From positions 314,245-378,244 of the forward strand of contig JASJFT010000007.1 of assembly GCA_030770425.1 (NCBI GenBank): 64,000 bases of DNA, in the 5' to 3' direction. Under the pieces are notes generated by a model that worked only from the letters and a program-made list of their open reading frames with translations, made no database searches and was not told the origin of the DNA. The translations under genes and the position numbers were made by a program. The stretch comes from Darksidea phi (taxonomy: Eukaryota > Ascomycota > Dothideomycetes > Pleosporales > Lentitheciaceae). Of the stretch, positions 1-11,153 are shown in pieces (positions within the stretch are counted from its first letter, which is position 1; each line of letters begins with the position of its first letter).

Positions 1-1552
1 CGCCTTTTGCCCAAGCATGGCGCTTTGGAAGCTTTGGAACCTTCGGAAACCTTCGAAACCTTCGAACCCTTCGCCGGTATCCCTCTGTGCATCAAGGTCA
101 GTGCCACCCTGGCGATGGCGCAACTCACCGCCCTATAAGGCGCACCAGCCACATGCAACGGCCGGGGGGTTTGCCGATCAAAGTGGATCACATTTCTCAT
201 CGTCGCCCGTCTATGGCGGAACCTCAGCCCGACCACTGGCAGCCTGCAACGTTGGGCGAAAAGGGCGGTGGGTTTCCAGGTGAAGCTCGACGCGTACACG
301 TACCAGACGGCGCCGTTCTGGACTTGCCATCCGGCATGCGCCAGCCGCCACACGGTATCGATCCTGGCCCGGCGTTGACGTCCTCCCTGGTGCCAACCGA
401 TGGCAGAGTCAGACGAAGGTAATGCGTCCGTTCAGCAAGCCTGGCGTCGCCCAACAGGTACGACGCCGCCTCAGGGCGAGCTGGAAGCAGATGCGCTCTG
501 CACAGACTGGCTTGCCAGCTTGCATCTGAAAGTAGGCCGATTGGCCGTATATACAGACAGTGTGAGGGAATTTCCGAGCCAAGACCCGCGGAAGAGGCAT
601 TGATTCAGCGGCGCTTGGATGCTGAGGCGAACAGCGCCAGTCGTCGTGGGCGGTTGGGCGGCCGGCTTAGTCACGGCGCAAATGACTAAGCAAGAGCTCG
701 CTACCTTTGGTGCCAAGCCCCGCCGATGGCCGTCCTTGCGTGCGTCTTAGACAAGGCGCATTTGGCGAACCGGTTGCCTTTTCTCTTTTCTTCCCTGAGA
801 CACCCCAAGCTGGTTACCCTGGCCACTTGGCTCGGCCGCCGGGGGGAAAGCGTTAGAACCGCTGCCACGCCGTTGGCCGTCGTCTACCTCCGCAAGTTCC
901 GTGTGTTCTGGAATATCTGGACGGCTTGCTCATCCACCGGCGCCGCAACGCGACGGCTGGTGTCGGTTTTCGGACGCATCGAGGCGGCCTCCCGGAAAAG
1001 ACAATGGAAACGTACCCGTGTTGCTCGCTCTGGCGGTGAATCTTGTCGCCGTTGGCCCGCCGCTTTTGCTCCCCAGACACCGATATTATAGTGCGGTATG
1101 CAAGGGCTGCATGCGCCCAAACACCTGGATTCGTCGTAGGCAGTGCATTGTGCGTGCCAGCCAGTAGTTGCAAAAGCCCGCTGGGCGCAATCTCCACAAA
1201 ACATTGGTGGCTGCGTGGCGGTGCCGTTGTGGTGTGTACTGCTAGACTGCTGTGCGGGGCTTGACGTGGGTTGCGGCTCAATAGATGCCCCGCGACAAAG
1301 TGGCAACACCGTCACGCACATGTTTGGGGCTCCCCACCTAAGTGTCCGGTATCACTAGACTGAATTAACATGTTGCTACTCGGGCGCTTAATGCGGGAAG
1401 GGCTTTATGGTATTCGCAGTAGATTCGACCATATCATGTGCGGGTAGATCCCCCGACTTATAAGAAGCCTAACAGGGACAAATACGAAAGGAAAAAAAAA
1501 AAAAAAAGCGAAAAGAGGCCAAGTGTGCGAGTGCAATGCAGGGTCCACACGT
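1..1552. other. GC-rich stretch without a recognisable gene
   Basis: I see no convincing gene here. Open frames exist on both strands but none has a recognisable domain, a good fungal start or matching splice signals. The first 75 bases carry a degenerate run of a ~9-10 base unit of the form CTTCGAAAC, repeated about four times. A 17-base A run lies near 1492-1508. The 3' end of the minus-strand gene that stops at 1553 may extend its UTR into this stretch. Confidence 0.5.
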
Positions 1553-2555
1553 TCAGACAGCGACGAATTCGTGAATCTCAACAACAAGGGCGAAGCCGAC
1601 AAGACATTGGAGCAAGCCTGCGAGCAAAGCTTCTTGCAAGGCTCGCCTCGCCACAACCATAGCGAGAACGGAGAAACCGGAAATGATAACGGTAGCCGTA
1701 AAAATGATGCCCTTCGTGCAGGCTATGCGATTTTTTCCGATGTAACGAGCAGCCGCGTAGCGCGCTGCGAAGGCTGAGAGTGCTAGTGTGAGACCAATAG
1801 CTACGAGAAGGGCGATAAGAATGTACAGCCGCACGCGAGAGAGGGGCCTGCAGGCGGGCCTGTCGCTCTCTGCAGCCTGGGAAACACGCCCTTCTTCGGC
1901 CAATGCAAGTCGGTTTTGGTCCGACTTCACCGACCGTCGGCGAAAATACTTGGCTTCTGACACAAGGTTAGCCACGCACGACATGCAAGCACATGTGCAC
2001 ACCTTTGCTGTTGCCGCAAACGACATGGGTGGCGGCGGGGCTCTCATCGTCGGCAGAAGAAACATGGTCAGGAACATCGGGCTGAATGATGATGACCGGC
2101 TTCTTGTGTTTCGGACGTCGATTCGCCCGTGGTCGTTTGCGGGCCCTCGCAGTACCCTTCAAAGGGCGGGCCGTAATGGGCCCGTCCCCCGTCCAGTCGC
2201 CAATGCCGACCAGAGCATTTTCTTGCCCGGCTTCCGCCTCGGACCCTGACCCATGTGTGGCCGAGAGCGACGACGCATACGTCGCGACAGCTTTTCCTTT
2301 TCCGTTGTAATCATTGACTGGATAGCTGGTGCCGCCCGAAGTGGGTTTGGTGCCGCTAGATTCTTTGCGGGAACTGAAGACGGCCGTGGTTGTAGTGCCA
2401 ACGGTGGAGGACATTCCGTGGATGGGTGAAGCGGCTCGTTGGAGATGAACAATGTCTTCGAGCTCGAGATCACCCTCGCTACGCAGCGCAATCGTCATGC
2501 GGTCGTCGTACCGCGAGAGCATAGCGGCAGTGGAGGACTCGGCATGGTCGCTCAT
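1553..2555 (-). CDS. Hypothetical membrane protein, two exons
   Basis: The gene reads as exon 1 from 2555 to 2003, an intron of 46 bp from 2002 to 1957, and exon 2 from 1956 to 1553, giving about 318 residues. The intron begins GTGTGC, has a CTAAC branch-like site and ends CAG, and the phase joins correctly. The ATG at 2555 starts MSDHAESSTAAML; the frame stays open further upstream but without an ATG. The N-terminal half is polar and Ser/Thr-rich, with a basic stretch (RARKRPRANRRPKHKKP) before the splice. The C-terminal 95 residues hold about three hydrophobic segments, beginning YILIALLVAIGLTLAL, so a membrane-anchored protein with a cytoplasmic tail is likely. I do not recognise the family. 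The start and the 3' end are less certain than the splice. Confidence 0.55.
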
Positions 2556-4436
2556 GTTTTCGACGGGGGCGCTGAGACCGACGTCAAATCCTATCCCTCT
2601 ATACAAGTTCAGCGGGGATGCATACCCTGAGCCAGATCGGACGGGCGGGCTGGCTTTTTCTGCGAGCAGCAATGTATCGGCCGGCGGACATAAACACAGT
2701 GTCGACCTGAGCGGAATGGCGAATACAGCGAGCAGGTGCGCAAAAGTCCGACGGTCTAATGGAAGAGAAGACTGCAAGGCGGACGTAAAAAAGGCGCTAG
2801 ACGAGAGAGTAGGAGAGGCGCGTGAGTAGCACGAGGAGGGGGAGGTGTGCAATGAATATATGTTCCTGCGATGTAGGCGGTCTGGGCGCGGCTTCGCGGC
2901 AGGCCCTCGAACGCGGCAGGAGATTGTCAGAGCAGAGAGCCGGCGGTTGTCACACGCGCACGTATCCTAGGCGTCGTACGACCGGGGAAGATGGAAGGGA
3001 GGCGCGGATAGAATTGCAAACAGGCGGTGGGTGGAATGGAAGGCCGGGCGGTCGTGTCCGGGAGGCAGAACGCAGGGTCCAAGCGGATGGGCATGTGTAC
3101 GGCCTACCGAAGAGCAATCGTGGCATGGGATGGATTGAGCGCTTCAGATCCGATCGCAGCGAGCAGCCAGGATATCAGCGACAGCGACGACGTCAGCGGG
3201 ACTCGGTTGCGCGGAGCAAAGCCCTGCGGTGGCGATCGCATCCGCATTGGGAGCTAAGCTGGTCGTGGACGAGCTGCAGCGCGGAAGGCGGGCGACTGTT
3301 GGCAAGCAGACGAAGGCCGCAGGCGAAGGCGGGTGCAGAGCCTTTTGGCATTGCTGCGCTCGGCATTTGCGGCGAGAAGAGTACGTCTTGCAGTCCCGGC
3401 GCCCGGCGCCCGTTCGCGTGAGGATGTGGGAGGTGAGCCCAATGGCCAGCCGCTGCGCAGCAATATTGGCGTAGTAGGCGTAATTGGGCACCAGACGGAA
3501 CGCGCCGGCTGCAGTTGCAGGAGGCCGCAAGCATGCCGTCCAAAGAGTTGCGCGCCCGGGGGAGGCGATGGGTTTCGGCGTCGCAGAGCACGCTCGCTTT
3601 TCCATCCGACGTTCGCTTGGCCCAGCACAGCACGTGACTCGGAGCCTCTCCGCGGTCACGTGCTGGCACAACCCGCATGCAGGCCGGACTTTATTGGTCG
3701 GGGAGAACTGCGTAGCCTCTCAAGGACAGGGGCTACAACACCGGGCGTGCATCGTTCAATCTGCATCCTCCCATGCACACTTCCGATTGTGGGATGCTAA
3801 GGAGTTGAATGCTGGTTAGCGGGCGCCTCCGTATGCCGGCCGCGTAACGGCAGAGGGAGGGCGACGGGGAGTGGCAGCGAGAGCGTGTGGGCGACCGGGG
3901 TAAGGCAACGAAGAGTGGTGACTCCTCAAGCGCGCCGAGCTGTGATTCGACTTACCAACTCTCGACCGGCGATACCGAACTGCGGCTGCAGAAGTATTTA
4001 GACATTGCCGAGGAATTTACGCAGACATGTATCCACCAAACTGCGAACGATCACAGCGAAGATGGCGCTTTGGCTGGCCAGGCTGTTCCCTCGGCAGGAC
4101 GAGCAGCACTGCACCACGGCCCGCAGGATTTCGTGCTGATGATCTCCGCAGCGTCGTCTGCAGAGAGAGACGATGACGTCCAATGACAGATGTTAGACAC
4201 GGGTCTTAGACAGCGCGACCGGTGCGCGAGGCTTATGACGGGAGCAGCCTTTCCACCGCAGAATCTCTTCGCTTACACCGATAGGCTCGACTGTCTGAAT
4301 GTCCAAGTTCCAACCCTCAGCTTCTCGATAGGCTCACTCTTCGGCGTCAACGGATTCATTGTGTGGACTTCTTGTCATAGGTGCGTGAAGTTGCGTGCGT
4401 TTTCCTGTGCGGGTGCATCTCGCAAAGCTCACGCAC
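2556..4436. other. GC-rich intergenic stretch
   Basis: This holds the upstream region of the minus-strand membrane-protein gene. Long open frames occur on both strands, for example 2822-3421 (+) and 3144-3671 (-), but they overlap each other, are Arg/Ala-rich and lack domains, which is what high GC content alone produces. A frame at 3887-4186 (+) would encode 99 residues but starts with a non-ATG codon and has no recognised motif. Confidence 0.4.
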
Positions 4437-4883
4437 TCAAGGGTCGTAACTTACGCCCTGATAGCGGTGCGTCACGTACATGTTTGGATGGTGAAGAACA
4501 GCGGCGACCAAGAAGGAATCCAACGTCTTATACTTGCTCATCTTACGACCGCATCCAGCTGAACCCCTCGGCGAGGAGCCAAGATACCGCGCGTCTCTGG
4601 GCTTCAGGCTCAAACAATCATAATGAAGCACAGCAGCGTCGATCACGCGACTTGTCGCGAATACGTCTTCGCTCTTTGAGACGTTTGCAGAGTTCGATAC
4701 TCTCAGCCTCGCGGTGGCTTTGTCCATCGCCAGATAAAACAGTCGTGAAAGGAATGAACGCTGCGGAAGGCTCGCCTCTTCTGGTAAGCGAGGCTTGCTG
4801 CAGTGGGCCACGTCAACCGTCAACACCACCCCACCCCGGCTAAAACAATCCTCCTGAACCCCACGACACCCTTCAATCGCCAT
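4437..4883 (-). CDS. Possible small hypothetical protein
   Basis: An ATG at 4883 opens a 148-residue frame ending at 4437. The codon usage is not clearly different from the non-coding frames around it. The protein has no signal peptide, transmembrane segment or motif that I recognise. It lies head-to-head with the secreted CHRD-domain gene that starts at 5257. It could equally be a chance frame in GC-rich DNA, since an overlapping plus-strand frame (4190-4843) is even longer. I list it only because it has a proper ATG and a plausible length. Confidence 0.2.
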   Translation of the reverse strand: MAIEGCRGVQEDCFSRGGVVLTVDVAHCSKPRLPEEASLPQRSFLSRLFYLAMDKATARLRVSNSANVSKSEDVFATSRVIDAAVLHYDCLSLKPRDARYLGSSPRGSAGCGRKMSKYKTLDSFLVAAVLHHPNMYVTHRYQGVSYDP

Positions 4884-5256
4884 GGCATCTTTTCTGAGGA
4901 CCTTCCGACGTGCAGTCTGACTGCGCCTCTCGCAGTGTGCTCATCTTTGGTAGTCGCATGTGACGACCAAGCCGGATGACACCCCGCCAAGGTACCGTGA
5001 AACCAGGCACTTGTCCCGGCGCTGCCTCACGTATCAGGTACTCATTTTCCACTACCATTTTCGCCCACCAAGCCTTAGGACGCGACACGCCCAACATTGG
5101 CGTGATAAGGTATCGCATATAAGGATGTGGCCTTCGCCCGCCCTTCGTTTCTGCAGGAGCAAGCACACTGTTGAACAGTTTCTCTTCATTCTCTCGTTTT
5201 CTTCGCTTCAAGCCTATATCTAATTTAATCACTGTCGTTTGTTCACATTGCCTAAC

Positions 5257-5886
5257 ATGGTTTCTTACACACTCACTTCCATTGCTTGCCTGGCGCTCGG
5301 CGCCGCAGCCGCTCCGTTGAACGTTGCCAACATCCTTGGTGGCAATGGGGGTAACGGTCGCGTCTCGCTCCAACTCAACATCGACCTCGGCCAGGACGCC
5401 TTTGCAAACCAGTTTGGCGGCGGTGAGCTCTTCACCTTCACGTCAATGCAATCCATCCATGCACTCCCCGAGAACGTCGTCAACGAGACAACGCCGACCG
5501 GTGGCCTCGCTGGTGCATCGGGCATCTTCAACTTCGGCATCAACTCCCACACCAACATGATCTGCTACAACATCACTCTACACAACTTCCAGGGCGAATT
5601 CGAGTCACCCGCGGACACGGCTACGCATATCCATGAAGCGGCAGTTGGCGCATCCGGCCCGCCCCGCATAGCATTCCCCAACCCCGAGCCCGTCGACGAG
5701 GCCGGCACCATCCGCAACAGCGCCGGTTGCTTGAAGGGTCCCTTCGTTACGGGCGTCGTGATGGAGGAGAAGGATACGGGCGAAGGCTTCCACGTCAGCC
5801 AGATTGAGGCGAACCCCACAGCATTTATGGCCGATACTCATTCCAGCCTTGCTCTTCCGGGAGCAGTACGTGGGCAGCTTGCATAG
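5257..5886 (+). CDS. Secreted CHRD-domain protein
   Basis: The ATG at 5257 gives 209 residues. The first 18-20 form a signal peptide (MVSYTLTSIACLALGAAAAP), so the protein should enter the secretory pathway. The rest matches the CHRD fold seen in many small fungal secreted proteins: a strand-rich domain with the sequence ICYNITLHNF, then THIHEAAVGASGPP (the His-x-His-Glu segment typical of the family), and the closing HSSLALPGAVRGQL near the C terminus. Two cysteines (ICYN and GCLKG) could form a disulphide. There is no intron. The role of such proteins in fungi is not established; cell-wall or extracellular location is an inference from the signal peptide. I chose this ATG because the frame upstream has no ATG and the signal peptide begins exactly here. 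Confidence 0.85.
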   Translation: MVSYTLTSIACLALGAAAAPLNVANILGGNGGNGRVSLQLNIDLGQDAFANQFGGGELFTFTSMQSIHALPENVVNETTPTGGLAGASGIFNFGINSHTNMICYNITLHNFQGEFESPADTATHIHEAAVGASGPPRIAFPNPEPVDEAGTIRNSAGCLKGPFVTGVVMEEKDTGEGFHVSQIEANPTAFMADTHSSLALPGAVRGQLA

Positions 5887-6836
5887 GCCTTCTGCATGGT
5901 CAGAAGGAGAATGTCACATAGCAATGCTGGTGATGGTGGTTGTTATAGACGCAGGCCGTAGTGATTTTAGAGACAGGGTGGTGGTTGGCTAGCTACGAGC
6001 ACACAATACCCGGTTAACGTAATCAATTATTCAGCTACTCTACTTCTCTCCCTTCCTTGAGAAGAAGCTAAAGGGGCAATTGCACCGCGCTTCTATCAAG
6101 TATAGTTTGCGTAACACCTCCGTTGACACTCTGCTCGCACCACTTAACACGACGTCGAAGCATATCGGAGCGAGCGTTGAGTAGCTAAGCTAACCATAGA
6201 CACGCACGGAAAAATCCTTCCAGACCATTTTCATATATTCTGCAGTTGATATTACCGCCGCCAGTGGACAGAGGTATATCGTCGTCTCCATCCTTGAGCA
6301 GCGTGGATTTGATATCGAGAATCATTATTTTCGTGAAGAAGACCGGATGTCTGCTTTATCATACCGATAGATTGAGCTTTTCGGTCCGTGGAGGATGCGA
6401 GTTTATGGAGGTTGCGAAGGATGAGGAGATGGCTCCGAAGTTGTGTGGACCGAATGTTGTAGGGGGTTTATGCTGTGGCTGGGATTGGGATGGGCTTCTT
6501 GATTTGGGAAGGATATGGAGGAGTTGGGATTGTAGGTACGGGTGGAGCAGGGATATTTTATATGGGAGGTTTGGCAAGGTAGCGGTCTTGGAGGGGTGGA
6601 TCTGTGGGGAAGACGGATGTGGGGTTCAGGGCGTGGGCATTGTGCGCTCGTTCATTTTCGACAACACTCTCATGACGGACATTTGACATTACGGGTGTAT
6701 ACTCCTTGCATTCTATTATTAAGCTTTACTTGTAGATATAATACCTTACTACTTTTACTTTGTAAGTTCTGGTTGTATTGCTGTAAGCATTGCAGCAGAG
6801 CTAATCAAACAGTGTTGTGGGGCCGCCACAGATTTC
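5887..6836. other. Intergenic, 3' ends of two convergent genes
   Basis: This lies between the 3' end of the CHRD gene (+) and the 3' end of the vWA/RBR gene (-). A Gly/Trp-rich plus-strand frame (6246-6686) has no motif and is likely spurious. Nothing else is supported. Confidence 0.5.
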
Positions 6837-9800
6837 TCAAACATATGGACCACCCACTGCTCGACGACGGCCTCGGAACACCGCGACAGTCTCAAACTCA
6901 GGACCTAAATGTCCTTCGCCGGTATACCAGCCACCATGGTCCCTGTCCATGTGTCTGTAGATATCTTCTCCGCTGAATTTCTTCTCGCAAACCCAACACC
7001 AATCCGCCAGACAGTGAGGAACTGTGCACTGCATATGATCGCATCCATGCGTCTTTTGCGTAGGAGCGCTGCACCCCGGGCAGTGTTTTATGGGGCATTC
7101 GAGCTCCCTTCTCCGTCGCTCTGCCTCTGCTAGCCTGCTATCGCCATCGAGTTGTCTCAATGCTAGCCTTCTTGCTCCATCTGCATCTTGTAGTTCGAAG
7201 TCTAGTCGAGCTGCGAGTTCTGCATCTCGGCGCGCTTGCTCCGCAGCCTGACGTGCTTCTTCTTCAGCAAGCCGGGCGCGTTCCAAAGCGGCTTCGGTGC
7301 ATTCTTCGCATTTCCATTTTTCCACAGTCGCGGGAACTCCTCGCGCACATTCGCGCTCCATGAGTCGTCGCGCCTTGCCACAGTCGTAGCACCAGGCATG
7401 AATCCACTGCCCGCTTTCTTCCACCGCTTTCTTCAAGTCGCCAACTGCGTGGATCCCGCTCCCGTACGCGGCGATTGTAGGCGCGGATGGTGCACGTCGA
7501 CAGAAGGGGCAGACTAATGCCGCCACGTTGATGATGCTCCCAGCGCTGTTGAGACCATACCAGCCGTGAAGGCAGTCATGGCATATGTTTTGGTAACAGC
7601 CGCGACGACGACATGCGGGGAGGAGTTTGGCGTTGGGATATTCAATGCAACATAGGCTGCAGGGCGTCTTCTCGGCAGTGCGGCGCTGGATCCAAGATTG
7701 AAGTTCTGCCTTGAGTTCTGTCTGGTTGTGGATACATTTGGCATGGAGTGTGAGAGTAGGCTCTGGGCTGAAGGTGGGCAGTATGCGAACACTGTCGAGA
7801 AAGGCTTTCGGACCGACAGTCGTGATAGTGTGGAAGAGGCTGCGCTTGAAGGGCTCTTTGAGCACTTTGTTTTTATCCTGAACGAGCCAATTCTGCCCAT
7901 TCTCTTTGCAGAGCTCGGTGGCATTCGTGTCAACGGAAACGATCGTCTTGCGGTTGTTGAGACATGCGACGCAATTGAAAGGTGAAGGTGCGGCCGCTCG
8001 CCACTCCTGTGGCCAGATGACCTTGCTGAGACACTTCTCGCACTCCAACGTTGGTGCCGGGTTATCACTGCGCTTTCCTTCGGGCAAGCCCCCTTGAGTT
8101 CGACAGTACCAGCATTTTGGACGCACGTTGAGATCACCCGGGTTGTAGCACACATACTGCGCTCGGCATGTGGACACTCCACACTCCAACCACCAGATAT
8201 TTGAGCCCTCGGTAGATTCTTTCGTAACATTGGCGTTTGTAGCCCGCCTCTTGTGCTCGGCGTCGGTCCAGTCGTTCGCTACGCAGAGACCACATTTGCC
8301 GCCCGTCTTCTCCACCATCATGGTTATGGACCTGGGATACTTGCAACGACGGCATACCACGAGCGGACCAATAGGCATTTGTGTCTTTTCTGGGGTCCAT
8401 CCTACTTGAGCGGTAAGCGTCGTAAGGAGATTTGCTTCTGCGAGCTTGTAGGCAACTAGCTGCAAAAAGAGCTCGCGATCGGTATCCAGCAAGAGTCCCT
8501 TGTCTATTCCTACGGTCGTGTGGTTGCCGACCTCTATCTGCTTTCGATACTCAGCGTCGGCGTCGAGTAGTAGGCCCAGACAACTAGAATTCCACGTCTC
8601 GGGAACTTCGACGTTGTTCCACTTGTCGCGCCAGAACATCATTACTCTGCTGGCAGGCTCGAAGAGGTGAGTCAAACCAATGCGTATCGCTAATGCCGCC
8701 AACACAACTGCCGGGCGTGCAGAGAGCATTGTGCCAGGGAGAACCGCATGGAGTAATACCTTCCAAAATTTCCAGCCATGCTCTTGTGACGCCAGTGCCA
8801 CGGGAATTTTAGGGACTTCTGTATTTGTCGTGGCTGCGATGTGGGCAGGAAGTTCGGCAGCGGATTCGACGTACGAGAGCCTCGTGAGGACCTTTCCCAA
8901 ACGGCGGAGTACGCGTCCGTCGCACGAACGACCTATGTCGAGAAGCTCGTCGCGCCTAAGAGCTGTGATGGGGCGGTTTGCCTCGTTATCGTCTTCTTCA
9001 TCCTTCTCGCCCTTCTTTTTGGCTTGTTGGAACTCGATGGTTGGATCGAGAAATACACAAGGAAAGCGTTGATCTTCCGGAACGGTTTCTAATGCTTCCA
9101 ATATATCGGCCGCGTAGTCATACGACTGTTCAAGCCAGCTCTTCATCCGCGACTTCTCATCCATATCTTTAATGTTATCAACCTGGAGACCAAACGTTGC
9201 GATGAGCTCGTCTCGTGCAGGATTTTCGCGATCCTTACAAACAGCCCGCCACAGCGTTCCGAACACGGGATTAAGCGCCATGGATGAAACGTCCATCTCA
9301 ATGATGTCCTTCAGCTGCTCTGCCACTAGTTTCTTGTACTGCTCATCGTGGGTGTAGCGTTTTGCAAAGTCAGCGACTGGCGTCTTCCGCTTCGGGAGAA
9401 ACTTCTTCAGCACCTCAGAGTTAACGACTGCCTCGGCCACGTTCGCTCGCATTAGCGCTCCAAGTTCCTGCTTCGCGTCTACATGCTTTCCGGGAATCGG
9501 CCGAAGCATAGAGGGTTTCGCGGTCGCAGCTGCGGACGCCCAAAAGTATGGATTCGCTGCAATATCTTTTTCGTCCTTGATCTTCTTGATACCATCGCCA
9601 ACTTTATATCGGATCAGCTTCGCCGGCATGGTGCCCTTCTCCGCGCCCGCCTTCTCTGCACCCATCCAGGCTAGCAAAACATCCACGGTGACTTGAGCAA
9701 TACTATGTGGTGTGTCGTTCGTCAAATAGAGACAAGCTCCCCGTGTAATTGTGCTGAGATAGGTGTAGTAGCCGCAGTAAGACACACGGTTCCCCAAACA

Positions 9801-10382
9801 CTCGCTAAGGAAGCAGAAGACATGTGCTTTGCGAGGGCCATTGTGCAATTGCTTACTCGCCGTTACCCAGTCTGCAAAGTACGGCCCAGCGCCACCAAAC
9901 GAGTCCGTCTTGCTCAGGGCTGTTTGCTCGGCGTGGTAGTTACTGCCATCGTCCTTGTGGGCTACCATCCAACAGTGCGGCGGGGCGTCGGTATACAACA
10001 GAACGATCGTCGTGGCATCCTCGCGCATAACTGAATAGGCATGTGCGAGACCGGTCTTCGTCGCCTCAGGGTAGTCACCACCACCTAAGGGCTCAAGGCT
10101 TGCGGCAAGGGCCATGAGCGCATCGGCGGTGATGGTAGTGTTTCCGGTCCTGTTATGGTCGTACCAGCCGCTCCATTCGAGCAATCCATCTTTCTGACGG
10201 TCCGCTTCGGTGTAGTCGCGATACGCGATGAGACCAATTCGCGCGAAGCTGTTGGTAAGTTTGGAAATGGAGATGACCTTCGGTAGCGAGGTCTTGAGCG
10301 ACTCAAGGTACCTGGACATGGAGTAGGTTGCGTCAACTAGTATTAGGAGGTCAAAGACCTCGGAATCGGTGTCTGTCGCCAT
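6837..10382 (-). CDS. vWA domain plus RING/IBR (RBR-like) zinc-finger protein
   Basis: A single uninterrupted frame of 1181 residues starts at the ATG at 10382. Residues ~9-240 form a von Willebrand A domain: FDLLILVDATYSMS gives a MIDAS-like D17-x-T19-x-S21 motif, followed by GLIAYRDY and IVLLYTDAPPH. Several Cys-x2-Cys ribbons follow in the middle (CRRCKYP, CGLC, CWYCRTQ, CEKC, CVAC). From ~898 there is a RING1-like array (CSLC..CHDC..CPFC), then an IBR-like CYDC..CEEC segment at ~988-1019, a basic/acidic coiled coil at ~1022-1085, and RING2 beginning CPGC at ~1091 with GCDHMQC..DWCWVC. C1104 occupies the place of the active-site Cys of RBR ubiquitin ligases such as Parkin and HHARI. A ubiquitin E3 role is inferred from this. 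Its substrates and location are unknown. The coupling of vWA with RBR is the unusual part. Confidence 0.85.
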   Translation of the reverse strand: MATDTDSEVFDLLILVDATYSMSRYLESLKTSLPKVISISKLTNSFARIGLIAYRDYTEADRQKDGLLEWSGWYDHNRTGNTTITADALMALAASLEPLGGGDYPEATKTGLAHAYSVMREDATTIVLLYTDAPPHCWMVAHKDDGSNYHAEQTALSKTDSFGGAGPYFADWVTASKQLHNGPRKAHVFCFLSECLGNRVSYCGYYTYLSTITRGACLYLTNDTPHSIAQVTVDVLLAWMGAEKAGAEKGTMPAKLIRYKVGDGIKKIKDEKDIAANPYFWASAAATAKPSMLRPIPGKHVDAKQELGALMRANVAEAVVNSEVLKKFLPKRKTPVADFAKRYTHDEQYKKLVAEQLKDIIEMDVSSMALNPVFGTLWRAVCKDRENPARDELIATFGLQVDNIKDMDEKSRMKSWLEQSYDYAADILEALETVPEDQRFPCVFLDPTIEFQQAKKKGEKDEEDDNEANRPITALRRDELLDIGRSCDGRVLRRLGKVLTRLSYVESAAELPAHIAATTNTEVPKIPVALASQEHGWKFWKVLLHAVLPGTMLSARPAVVLAALAIRIGLTHLFEPASRVMMFWRDKWNNVEVPETWNSSCLGLLLDADAEYRKQIEVGNHTTVGIDKGLLLDTDRELFLQLVAYKLAEANLLTTLTAQVGWTPEKTQMPIGPLVVCRRCKYPRSITMMVEKTGGKCGLCVANDWTDAEHKRRATNANVTKESTEGSNIWWLECGVSTCRAQYVCYNPGDLNVRPKCWYCRTQGGLPEGKRSDNPAPTLECEKCLSKVIWPQEWRAAAPSPFNCVACLNNRKTIVSVDTNATELCKENGQNWLVQDKNKVLKEPFKRSLFHTITTVGPKAFLDSVRILPTFSPEPTLTLHAKCIHNQTELKAELQSWIQRRTAEKTPCSLCCIEYPNAKLLPACRRRGCYQNICHDCLHGWYGLNSAGSIINVAALVCPFCRRAPSAPTIAAYGSGIHAVGDLKKAVEESGQWIHAWCYDCGKARRLMERECARGVPATVEKWKCEECTEAALERARLAEEEARQAAEQARRDAELAARLDFELQDADGARRLALRQLDGDSRLAEAERRRRELECPIKHCPGCSAPTQKTHGCDHMQCTVPHCLADWCWVCEKKFSGEDIYRHMDRDHGGWYTGEGHLGPEFETVAVFRGRRRAVGGPYV

Positions 10383-11153
10383 GATAACTGTGGATTGTGG
10401 ATTACGACAGTGTGTGTATGAGGTCTGTCCACGGGCACGATACCTTAGGTATATATGTCAGCGAATATCGTACAACGATACGATCAACGCTTTTGTGTAG
10501 AGTGATATGAACAATGTTTATGTGTATTGGGTACAGGGCTGTACCTCTCTGTGCTCTGTGTGGAGCTCGGGCTACTAGCCAGGTTTAAGAGTCATCAGCG
10601 TAGAATCATTGAATGGCAGCCTGGAGAAATCATCATGCCACAGCTAACGTGAAGGATTTGGGTGCCTGAGGTGGGCTGAGTCAAGGCCAGATTGCAGATT
10701 GGTCCGATGGGTACACTGCCCCACTACGCCACAAGCCCCCTCTTGTCGTCCAACTTGATTTACAACACTAGCAAATCATCATCGATCGTATCGATCTAGC
10801 CCCGTCAATCTCCGCAATCTCTTTTTATCGAACCACGATAAATGGTGACCATACATCCTCGCGCAAACCATCCAACCCTTTTTAGCTACCCTAGTATACT
10901 CCCTCCCGTCAACATTTCGGTCGTCCAGAAACTCATCGACCGTCTTCTTCCAGTTCGGTTCCTAGCCTATGAAGATCCCCCCGACGCAGGTGTTGCAGAC
11001 GCTCTCCGCTACCACTCTTGCAAATACCTTCTCCGATTCAGGGTCAGCGTTTGGTGGCGCAGTATGCAACGGAACCTTCTTGTCGAGTTCATCGATTGCT
11101 TTGGAAAATACGGAGAGTATATGGGGTCGAGACGGGAAATTTCCTGGGTAGAT
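10383..11153. other. Intergenic upstream of the vWA/RBR gene
   Basis: This holds the promoter side of the minus-strand vWA/RBR gene and the 3' side of the next minus-strand gene. A plus-strand frame (10842-11240) overlaps that neighbour antisense and has no motif. No other feature is supported. Confidence 0.45.
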